A model generated the notes under the pieces. The model had not been told where the DNA came from and made no database searches. It was given only the letters and a program-made list of their open reading frames with translations. A stretch of DNA of 44,720 nt, taken from positions 1 through 44,720 of the forward strand of contig JAODAQ010000041.1 of the NCBI GenBank assembly GCA_025463515.1. The letters are read 5' to 3'. Source of the stretch: Rhodoglobus sp. GTDB lineage: Bacteria; Actinomycetota; Actinomycetes; Actinomycetales; Microbacteriaceae. This document shows, piece after piece, positions 8,299-14,498 of the stretch (position 1 is its first letter; each line of letters starts with the position of its first letter). Both the position numbers and the translations under genes were made by a program.

Positions 8299-9341
8299 GT
8301 GAGCACCGGCTCCCAGACGCCGGTCTTCATCGAGCGGTAGCAGGCGTCGAGGACGCAGTTGACGATGTAGCCGTCCTCGAAAGTCTCGTCGGGCTCCTCG
8401 CCCTTCTCGAACGCGGTCACGAAGTGGCGGAACTGCTGCGAGAACCCGTAGGCCCGGGCCTCCTCCGGCACCGGGTACACCCAGCCCGTCTCGGCGTCCG
8501 ACTTCTCCACCAGGTAGCCGACGGGGTTCTGGATGAAGCCCCAGACCGGAGTCGCGGAGCTGTCGGTCACGAGCCGGCCCGCTGAGCCGACGAACTCGTG
8601 GCGCAGCTGCATCCCGCCCTTCTCGATCCAGGACGACTCGACGGTGGCCATCTGGCCGCCCGCGAACTTGAGCATCGCGACCGCGGTGTCCTCCCCCGTG
8701 GTCTTGTCGCCGTGGACCAGCGTCGCCCCCCAGGCCCAGACCTCGGTGATGGGGTTGTCCTTGCCGAAGAAGTGCCGCGCGGACTCGACGGTGTGGCAGC
8801 CCATGTCGAGCAGTGCGCCGCCGCCCGCAGTCTCGGCGTCCCAGAAGTGCGCGGCGTGCGGGCCCGAGTGGCCCTCGCGGGCGCGCATCGTCAGCAGCTC
8901 GCCGATTCCCCCGGCCTGCACCATCTCGTAGGCCTTCACCACGTTGGGCGAGAACACGGAGCACTCGGCGTAGGCGGCCCAGACGCCGGCATCCTTGACG
9001 ATCTCGAGGATCTGCTTCGCCTCGGCCCCGGTGCGGGCGAGGGGCTTGGTGCAGATGACGCCCTTGCCGTGCTTGGCGGCGAGGCGCACCGCCTCGACGT
9101 GCACCTCGTTGGGCAGCGCGATGATGACGAGCTCGACGGCGGGGTCGGCGCACAGCGCCTCGATGTCGTCGTACTGGTTCGGGATCGGGCCCCACGGCTC
9201 GGCCCACTTCTGCGCGAACTCCACGGCGCGGGCCTTGGTGCGGGAGTAGTTGGCGACGAGGGTGGCGTTGCGCACGTCCTGCAGACCGTCCACGTACTGG
9301 TCGCTGATGAAGCCAGACCCGAGGATTCCGATGCCGACCAC
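8295..9341 (-). CDS. Gfo/Idh/MocA-family NAD(P)-dependent sugar oxidoreductase
   Basis: A 348-residue dehydrogenase with an N-terminal Rossmann fold (GIGILGSGFISDQYVDGL, residues 3-20) and the dinucleotide-contacting CTKPLARTGAEAKQI segment near residue 95, where the EKP-type lysine appears as TKP. The C-terminal alpha/beta domain contains GGGALLDMGCHTVESARHFFG with the conserved histidine. Such enzymes oxidise sugars, inositols or their derivatives. I chose the GTG at 9341 (GAAGGG upstream) because the Rossmann glycine motif should lie near the N-terminus; an ATG at 9386 would add 15 unconserved residues. First gene of a minus-strand operon with GntR and amine oxidase, divergent from the sugar ABC transporter. 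Substrate unknown. Confidence 0.85.
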   Translation of the reverse strand: MVGIGILGSGFISDQYVDGLQDVRNATLVANYSRTKARAVEFAQKWAEPWGPIPNQYDDIEALCADPAVELVIIALPNEVHVEAVRLAAKHGKGVICTKPLARTGAEAKQILEIVKDAGVWAAYAECSVFSPNVVKAYEMVQAGGIGELLTMRAREGHSGPHAAHFWDAETAGGGALLDMGCHTVESARHFFGKDNPITEVWAWGATLVHGDKTTGEDTAVAMLKFAGGQMATVESSWIEKGGMQLRHEFVGSAGRLVTDSSATPVWGFIQNPVGYLVEKSDAETGWVYPVPEEARAYGFSQQFRHFVTAFEKGEEPDETFEDGYIVNCVLDACYRSMKTGVWEPVLT

Positions 9342-9388
9342 GTGGTGCCCTTCTGTCCGCGAGCGTCTCTCGCACGCAAACCACATGA

Positions 9389-9417
9389 TAGCTAGTGGCT
9401 CACACTTGGTCTACCAA
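9389..9417 (-). promoter_or_regulatory. promoter of oxidoreductase-GntR-amine oxidase operon with overlapping operator
   Basis: On the minus strand TTGGTA (9412-9417) and TAGCTA (9389-9394) are 17 bp apart and point at the Gfo/Idh gene. The -35 lies inside TTGGTCTACCAA (9406-9417), an inverted repeat of TTGGT/ACCAA that resembles a shortened TGGTCTAGACCA operator. Binding by a local GntR protein would block the promoter. Prediction from sequence only. Confidence 0.5.
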
Positions 9418-9432
9418 TAGCAAAATAATAGA

Positions 9433-9468
9433 TACCTCTTGCTACCTCTTGTAACTGCCCCCTATAGT
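9433..9468 (+). promoter_or_regulatory. promoter of the sugar ABC transporter with direct repeats
   Basis: TTGCTA (9439-9444) and TATAGT (9463-9468), 18 bp apart, form a plausible forward promoter 80 bp before the binding-protein start. The -35 overlaps two direct copies of TACCTCTTG (9433-9441 and 9443-9451), spaced 10 bp, one helix turn, which may be a regulator site. Confidence 0.4.
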
Positions 9469-9547
9469 CGCTGATACAACGCGTCGCCCTAGCGGCACAG
9501 CCGTGTTGAGCTTCATCCCGAAGCACGAAGTGTTGAGAGGAGACACC

Positions 9548-10828
9548 ATGCGTTCCAAACTTGCACCGCTTGCGGCCCTGACCGTGGCGGCACTCGGCCT
9601 GACGCTCGCAGGCTGTTCGACCGGCGGAGACGCCGGAGACAGCGGCGACGTCACGACGATCACGTTCGGCAACTGGCGGGTCGAAGACCAGGCCCTGTGG
9701 GAGGAGAACGTCATCCCGGCGTTCGAGGCCGCCCACCCGGACATCAAGGTCACGTACCAGCCCACCGGCACCGATGACTACAACGCTGCGATCCAGTCGC
9801 AGATCGAGAGCGGCACCGGCCCCGACGTGATCATGTGCCGCCCGTTCGACGTCAACCGCGCGTGGATCGACGACGGCTACTTCGACGACCTCACCAGCCT
9901 CGAGGGCATCGACGGCTTCACCGACACGGCACTTGCAGCGTGGCAGGGCAACGACGGCAACCCGTACTGCGTGCCGATCGCCTCCGTGCTCGCCGGCTTC
10001 TACTACAACAAGGCGATCTTCAAGGAGCTCGGCCTCGAGATCCCCACGACGATGGCCGAGTTCACCGACGTGCTGCAGGCCATCAAGGACGACGGCAAGT
10101 ACACGCCGCTCGCCCTCGGCTCCGCTGACGGCTGGCAGCTCTCGTACAACGTGCTCGACAGCATCGGCCCGAACTACTGGCAGGGCGAGGACGGCCGTCT
10201 CGGCCTCATCGACGGCACCAAGAAGCTGACCGACCCCGAGTTCGTCGACGCCTTCCAGGCTGTCTCCGACCTCAAGTCGTTCATGCCCGACGGGTACCAG
10301 GCCCTCACCTACGAGGACCAGATGCAGCTCTTCACGCTCGGCAAGGCAGCCATCATGCCCGACGGCTCGTGGGATGTCACCGCGGCCACCGCGAGCGGCC
10401 TCGACGTGGGCGTCTTCGCCCCGCCGGTGGTCAAGGACGGCGACCAGCGCTACCTGCAGGAGATGCCCGACCAGGGTGTCGGCCTCAACGCCGACAGCAA
10501 GAACAAGGACGCCGCGAAGACGTTACTGTCCTGGCTCGCCTCGAGCGACTTCCAGAGCATCTACGTCGACAAGGTCCCCGGATTCTTCTCGATGGGCTCT
10601 GAGCCGGTCACCTACACGAACGCCCTCGCACAGGAGTTCGCCGACCTGAAGACGGACGCGCTGCTCACGCCGCGCCTCCAGCTCGACCGCCTGAGCGCCG
10701 GCACCCCGCCGCTCGACGACAACACCTGGGCCGTGCTGCAGACCGTCTTCAACGACGGTGTGTCGGCGACGGATGCCACGTCGAAGCTCCAGACGGACCT
10801 CGACAGCTGGTACACCCCCGCGGGTTGA
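9548..10828 (+). CDS. ABC transporter sugar-binding lipoprotein (CUT1 family)
   Basis: A 426-residue extracellular solute-binding protein. The N-terminus has a lysine-containing start, a hydrophobic stretch and the lipobox LTLAGC, so it is lipid-anchored at C22 outside the membrane. The mature part begins TTITFGNWRVEDQALWEENVIPAFEAAHPDIKVTY, typical of family-1 sugar-binding proteins, with NPYCVPIASVLAGFYYNKAIFKELG in the middle and a tryptophan/aromatic-rich cleft. The ATG at 9548 has AGGAG upstream. It precedes two permease genes in the same direction. Neither the ORF nor the context fixes the sugar; flanking amino-sugar-type enzymes suggest an amino sugar or a sugar-amine conjugate. Confidence 0.9.
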   Translation: MRSKLAPLAALTVAALGLTLAGCSTGGDAGDSGDVTTITFGNWRVEDQALWEENVIPAFEAAHPDIKVTYQPTGTDDYNAAIQSQIESGTGPDVIMCRPFDVNRAWIDDGYFDDLTSLEGIDGFTDTALAAWQGNDGNPYCVPIASVLAGFYYNKAIFKELGLEIPTTMAEFTDVLQAIKDDGKYTPLALGSADGWQLSYNVLDSIGPNYWQGEDGRLGLIDGTKKLTDPEFVDAFQAVSDLKSFMPDGYQALTYEDQMQLFTLGKAAIMPDGSWDVTAATASGLDVGVFAPPVVKDGDQRYLQEMPDQGVGLNADSKNKDAAKTLLSWLASSDFQSIYVDKVPGFFSMGSEPVTYTNALAQEFADLKTDALLTPRLQLDRLSAGTPPLDDNTWAVLQTVFNDGVSATDATSKLQTDLDSWYTPAG

Positions 10829-10836
10829 TCCACCCC

Positions 10837-10871
10837 AGCGGCCCGCGCCAGCACCATCGGCGCGGGCCGCT
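10837..10871 (+). terminator. strong hairpin between binding protein and permease genes
   Basis: A perfect 13-bp stem (10837-10849 with 10859-10871, AGCGGCCCGCGCC and its complement) around a 9-nt loop is followed by CCCCTTTTCC. It lies 9 bp after the binding-protein stop. In transporter operons such hairpins commonly lower expression of permeases relative to the binding protein and protect its mRNA end. Partial terminator or stabiliser. Confidence 0.75.
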
Positions 10872-10901
10872 CCCCTTTTCCACCATCACAATGGGAGCAC
10901 C

Positions 10902-11786
10902 ATGATTCGCACCGGCACCCGCTACCGCCTGCTGGCCATCTTCGTGCTGCCGGCCCTCCTCGTCTACGCCGGGTTCTCGGTGTACCCGCTCCTCAGCTCG
11001 GTAGCGCTGAGCTTCTTCGACTCTGACAACGGCGCCTCGACCTTCACCGGCTTCGGCAACTACGTCTACCTCTTCACCGATCCGTACGTGAGCGAGCGCT
11101 TCTGGAACGCGCTGCGCAACAGCGTCGAGTTCTTCGCGATCCACCTCGTGGTCGAGCTGCCCATCGGCCTGCTCATGGCCGCCCTGCTCACCTCGAACTC
11201 GATCCGCAAGTCGCGCGGCGTCTACCGCACCCTGCTCTTCATCCCCGCGACCCTCTCCGTCGTGATCGTCGGCTTCCTCTGGCGCCTCATCATCAACCCG
11301 CTCTGGGGCCTCGTGGGCTTCCCACTGCTCGGGGATGCCACCACCGCGCTGCCCACGATCTCGCTCATGTCCGTCTGGCAGTACATCGGCATCCCGATGA
11401 TCTTCCTGTTCACGGCCCTCATCGCGATCCCCGACGATATCCTCGAGGCGTCCCGCATCGACGGAGCCCGCGCCTGGGCGACCTTCTGGCAGATCAAGTT
11501 CCCGCTGATCCTGCCCCAGTTCGGCCTCATCGCGATCCTCACCTACATCTGGACGTTCAACGGGTTCGACATCGTCTACGCGCTCAACGGCTCGGCTCCC
11601 GGGCCGAACTACTCCACGGACATCCTCGGCACCATGTTCTACCGGACCTTCTTCGGGTCGAGCGGCCAGGTCGCCGACACCGACCTCGGCGCGACCATCG
11701 CCTCCGTGGTGTTCTTCATCATCCTCGTGACCACCGCCGCCTACTTCGTGGTGCTGCAGCGCCGCCTGAAGACCTACGAGCTCTAG
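10902..11786 (+). CDS. sugar ABC transporter permease (MalF type)
   Basis: A 294-residue inner-membrane permease with six predicted helices. The coupling loop that docks on the ATPase is EASRIDGARAWATFWQIKFPLI (about residues 185-206). Starts at ATG 10902 after GGGAGC, 73 bp downstream of the lipoprotein gene and beyond the hairpin. It pairs with the second permease 12 bp downstream to form the heterodimeric channel. No ATPase gene is linked. In actinobacteria such CUT1 systems usually share one MsiK-type ATPase encoded elsewhere. Confidence 0.92.
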   Translation: MIRTGTRYRLLAIFVLPALLVYAGFSVYPLLSSVALSFFDSDNGASTFTGFGNYVYLFTDPYVSERFWNALRNSVEFFAIHLVVELPIGLLMAALLTSNSIRKSRGVYRTLLFIPATLSVVIVGFLWRLIINPLWGLVGFPLLGDATTALPTISLMSVWQYIGIPMIFLFTALIAIPDDILEASRIDGARAWATFWQIKFPLILPQFGLIAILTYIWTFNGFDIVYALNGSAPGPNYSTDILGTMFYRTFFGSSGQVADTDLGATIASVVFFIILVTTAAYFVVLQRRLKTYEL

Positions 11787-11798
11787 GACCCCCCGACT

Positions 11799-12665
11799 GT
11801 GACTACCGTTCCGTTCAAGCAGCGCCGAGCCCGCCTCCAGAAGGGCGATGCCGCCTCGGCGACCCTCGTGCACGTCCTGCTCATCGTGTTCGCGATCATC
11901 GCGATCGTGCCGATCCTCGTCGTCGTCATGAACTCGTTCAAGACCACGATGGGCATCTTCGGGGCACCGTTCGCCATCCCGACCCCCGACACGTTCAACC
12001 TCGACGGCTACAAGAACGTCTTCACGCGCGGCAACTTCGCGGCGAACTACGCGAACAGCATCATCGTGACGGTCGCGACCATCGCGGCGACGATCGTTCT
12101 CGCCACCGGAGCGGCCTGGGCGCTCGTCGAGTACAAGGTACGGATCTCGCCCCTGCTCACGGGCTTCTTCATCATCGGCATCATGCTGCCGATCCGCCTG
12201 GGCACCGTGCCGATCATCAAGATGATGGTCGCCACCCACCTCATCGACACCCTCGCCGCGCTCGTGCTCGTCTACACCGCGATGCAGCTGCCGCTCGCGA
12301 TCGCGCTCATGATGACGTACTTCCGATCCGTGCCCGGGGAGCTGAAGGAGGCCGCGCGCATGGACGGGGCCGGGGAGTTCCGCGTGCTCGGGATCGCGCT
12401 GCCGCTCGTTCGGCCAGGGCTCGCGGCCGTGGCATCCATCACCATGCTGCCCGTGTGGAACGACCTCTGGTTCCCGCTCATCCTCGCCCCCTCGAAGGCC
12501 AACCAGACGGTCACGCTCGGCGTGCAGCAGTTCGTCGGCCAGTTCCAGAGCGACTACCCCGCGTTGCTCGCGGCCCTCACCCTCGGTGCGCTGCCGCTGA
12601 TCGTGCTGTTCACGGTGTTCTCGCGGCAGTTCATCCAGGGCCTCTCGGCGGGCTACGGCAAGTAG
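11799..12665 (+). CDS. sugar ABC transporter permease (MalG type)
   Basis: A 288-residue partner permease with six predicted helices and the EAA coupling loop EAARMDGAGEFRVLGIALPL near residues 183-202. It starts with GTG at 11799 and ends in the characteristic QFIQGLSAGYGK tail, near-universal among CUT1 MalG-like subunits. Co-transcribed with the first permease. No nucleotide-binding subunit follows; a palindromic repeat and then a convergent GntR gene come next. Confidence 0.92.
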   Translation: MTTVPFKQRRARLQKGDAASATLVHVLLIVFAIIAIVPILVVVMNSFKTTMGIFGAPFAIPTPDTFNLDGYKNVFTRGNFAANYANSIIVTVATIAATIVLATGAAWALVEYKVRISPLLTGFFIIGIMLPIRLGTVPIIKMMVATHLIDTLAALVLVYTAMQLPLAIALMMTYFRSVPGELKEAARMDGAGEFRVLGIALPLVRPGLAAVASITMLPVWNDLWFPLILAPSKANQTVTLGVQQFVGQFQSDYPALLAALTLGALPLIVLFTVFSRQFIQGLSAGYGK

Positions 12666-12674
12666 TCCCCGGCT

Positions 12675-12744
12675 GGTGGAGTAGGCCGCCCGCGGCCGTA
12701 TCGAAACCGGTTTCGATACGTGCGCCAGAGCGCCCTACTCAACC
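12675..12744. repeat. palindromic intergenic repeat (REP-like), intact
   Basis: The element runs from GTGGAGTAGG to CCTACTCAAC with a perfect 24-bp palindrome at its centre (12697-12720, half site CGTATCGAAACC). It fills the gap between the convergent permease and GntR genes, where it may act as a two-way terminator. The same architecture, more degenerate, occurs at 39661-39732, and similar repeats are common in Microbacteriaceae. Confidence 0.8.
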
Positions 12745-12748
12745 CGCC

Positions 12749-13513
12749 CTAACGGCGGGTACCGCGGGCGAAGAACGTGCGGAGGCGGTAGCGCTCGCCG
12801 CTGTACTGGATCTTGGAGGCGAAGAGCGGCTTGTCCGCGGCGTCGACGACGAGCTGGTTCATGACCAGCAGCGGCTTGCCGACCTCGAGGTCGAGGTGCT
12901 GCGCGGCGTAGGCGTCCGCCTCGCGGGCCTCGATCGTGGCATCCGCCCGCACCGGCGCCAGACCCGCTCGTAGGAGCACGTCGTAGAGCGACGCGGTGCG
13001 GAAGTCGGTCTGCTCGAAGTCGGGAACCAGATCGGCCGGGATGCGCGTGAAGTCGATCGCGATGGGAACATCCCCCAGGTACCGCACGCGGTCGAGGGCG
13101 AAGAGCCGGGTCCCGGGGGCGATCGAGAACTCCTCGGCCTCGTCGATGGACGCGTGGCGCACCGCCGAGGTGAGCACCGTCGAGCTCGACGTGAGCCCCA
13201 TGCGGGCCGCGGTCTCGGTGAAGGACTCGAGGCTGTTGGGCCACTCCTTGTTGGAGCCCGCCGCGGCGACGTACCACCCGCGGCCGTGGGAGGCGTTGAG
13301 CAGGCCGTCCTGTACGAGCTGGTTGAGGGCCTTGCGGAGGGTCACGCGGGAGATGCTGAGCTGCTGGCACAGCTCGCGCTCCGGCGGCAAGCGCATGCCC
13401 GGTTTGAGCACGCCGGAGTCGATCTCCGAGGTGATCAGGTTGACCGCCTGGATCCACAGTGGTTCGGGGTAGTCGGGGCGGATCGAACCGCTGGTTTCCA
13501 GTGCTGTCGACAC
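12749..13513 (-). CDS. GntR/HutC-family regulator (UTRA ligand domain), copy 2
   Basis: A 254-residue paralogue of the GntR at 7537-8298, with the same order of domains: winged helix (about 15-85, RLPPERELCQQLSISRVTLRKAL) and UTRA sensor (about 105-248, ending KIQYSGERYRLRTFFARGTRR). I took the GTG at 13513 as start because it aligns with copy 1, although the open frame reaches 13624. No strong Shine-Dalgarno is seen, and a possible operator (GGTGGTATACAGG) lies immediately upstream, compatible with autoregulation. Lies convergent to the ABC operon, so the transporter is bracketed by two related regulators with probably overlapping DNA specificity but different effectors. Confidence 0.88.
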   Translation of the reverse strand: MSTALETSGSIRPDYPEPLWIQAVNLITSEIDSGVLKPGMRLPPERELCQQLSISRVTLRKALNQLVQDGLLNASHGRGWYVAAAGSNKEWPNSLESFTETAARMGLTSSSTVLTSAVRHASIDEAEEFSIAPGTRLFALDRVRYLGDVPIAIDFTRIPADLVPDFEQTDFRTASLYDVLLRAGLAPVRADATIEAREADAYAAQHLDLEVGKPLLVMNQLVVDAADKPLFASKIQYSGERYRLRTFFARGTRR

Positions 13514-13516
13514 GTG

Positions 13517-13540
13517 ACCTGTATACCACCCACACCAGTG
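13517..13540 (-). promoter_or_regulatory. possible GntR autoregulatory operator
   Basis: Read on the minus strand, CACTGGTGTGGGTGGTATAC followed by AGG contains two TGGT half sites and a GTATAC palindrome (13521-13526), just upstream of the second GntR start. It resembles HutC-type operators only loosely. Confidence 0.3.
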
Positions 13541-13667
13541 TTTATCGGGGACACGCGGCCGATCTGACCCCCTCCGGAGGGCGTCTGGTACTCTGTTAAA
13601 CGCTTGCTTGCGTGACCCGTGCATTTCCGGGCCGCGTCGGAGGTCAGTGTCCGGTTGGAGGCACGTG

Positions 13668-13763
13668 ATGTTTGCTAACGCGAATCACGTCGCAACTGAG
13701 GCGAAACCAGGGGGTTTCAACTGGCCGGTTCGCCGTACAAGAAGACCCGAAAGAGACTTTTGA
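13668..13763 (+). CDS. 31-codon leader ORF coupled to the M23 peptidase gene
   Basis: An ATG at 13668 with an excellent ribosome binding site (GGAGG, 6 nt spacing) opens a 31-residue frame starting MFANANHVATEAKPGG and ending RRTRRPERDF. Its TGA (13761-13763) overlaps the TTG start of the next gene as TTGA, so ribosomes finishing here could reinitiate on the peptidase. Codon use is unlike the neighbours: three AGA arginine codons, plus ACA, CCA and TTT near the end, in a genome that almost always uses G/C-ending codons. It may be a regulatory leader peptide. Alternatively it is the true, cytosolic basic N-terminus of the peptidase, separated by a one-base frameshift. Preceding DNA (about 13590-13645) contains short hairpins such as ACGC/GCGT and CCCG/CGGG. 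Confidence 0.5.
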   Translation: MFANANHVATEAKPGGFNWPVRRTRRPERDF

Positions 13764-14374
13764 AACGCTCACTGACGCTGTGTGCTGTCACGACCCTGAT
13801 CATCGGTGTCAGCATCCCCGCCGCCGCTATTGCCGGCAACAACTCCTCGTTCACCGCGGCTCCTGCAGCGACCGCCCGGCCGGTTGAGGCGCAGAGCTTC
13901 GCCTCCGGCTACTTCGACGCCCCCGCCCCCATCGTGCGCGACGCCTTCGGTGTCGAGACGATCCAGGAGGAGCCGGCGCTCGCCTTCTCCATCACCGGCA
14001 CTCTCGTCATGTGGCCCGCCAACGCCGGCATCAACGACGGCTTCGGCTACCGCGACGGCGGCGAGTTCCACGGGGGCGTCGACATCATGGCTCCGGGCGG
14101 CTCGACCATCGTCGCCGCCTCCCCCGGCACCGTCGTGACGGTCGCCGAGGACGACGGCTGGGGCGCCTACGTCAAGATCGACCACGGCGGCGGCATCTAC
14201 ACGCTCTACGCCCACATGATCTCCGGCTCGCAGACGGTCTCCGTCGGCCAGTTCGTCAACGCGGGCGACGGCCTCGGGCTCGTCGGCCAGACCGGCTACG
14301 CGTCGGTCCCCCACCTGCACTTCGAGGTCTACGCCGGCGGCACGCGCGTCGACCCGATGGGCTGGCTGCCTTGA
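13760..14374 (+). CDS. M23-family (LytM-type) peptidoglycan endopeptidase
   Basis: A 204-residue secreted or membrane-tethered zinc peptidase that would cut peptide cross-links in the cell wall. A basic start (MKRSL), a hydrophobic signal segment (about 5-25) and an AIAG-like cleavage region are followed by a low-complexity linker and the LytM core. Zinc ligands are visible: H104 and D108 in HGGVDIM, and H187 in HLHFE (H185 and H152 are catalytic). The TTG start at 13760 overlaps the stop of a 31-codon ORF that has the better ribosome binding site, suggesting translational coupling or an N-terminal extension through a frameshift. Stands alone with respect to the surrounding catabolic genes. 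Confidence 0.85.
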   Translation: MKRSLTLCAVTTLIIGVSIPAAAIAGNNSSFTAAPAATARPVEAQSFASGYFDAPAPIVRDAFGVETIQEEPALAFSITGTLVMWPANAGINDGFGYRDGGEFHGGVDIMAPGGSTIVAASPGTVVTVAEDDGWGAYVKIDHGGGIYTLYAHMISGSQTVSVGQFVNAGDGLGLVGQTGYASVPHLHFEVYAGGTRVDPMGWLP

Positions 14375-14412
14375 GCTTGTTCGCGCCTGGTCCGGCACCG
14401 GCCGTCGCGCGC

Positions 14413-14469
14413 CAGGTTTCGCGTCGCGCTACAGAAACAAGTGGCGCGTCGCGCAAAACCTGTAGCGCG
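14413..14469. repeat. imperfect nested inverted repeat
   Basis: Two pairs of inverted arms are present: CAGGTTT (14413-14419) with AAACCTG (14456-14462), and CGCGCTACAG (14425-14434) with CTGTAGCGCG (14460-14469). The arms overlap, so two alternative folds are possible. The element sits in the 124-bp gap between the convergent peptidase and D-aminoacylase genes and could terminate transcription. Confidence 0.5.
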
Positions 14470-14498
14470 TGGCGCGGCATCGGCCTCTCAGGGCAGAA

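Noticed and set aside
9548-12665. Missing ATPase gene in the sugar ABC operon, as if truncated
   Set aside because: CUT1 operons in actinobacteria normally lack a linked ATPase and share an MsiK-type subunit.
13560-13667. Possible c-di-AMP (ydaO) riboswitch before the M23 peptidase
   Set aside because: Gene context fits, and GCTAACGCG is suggestive, but the conserved GGGGTGAATC and GAGCCCGAA-type blocks are missing.
13672-13887. 71-codon open frame overlapping the M23 start
   Set aside because: It is out of frame with both the leader ORF and the peptidase and has no ribosome binding site.
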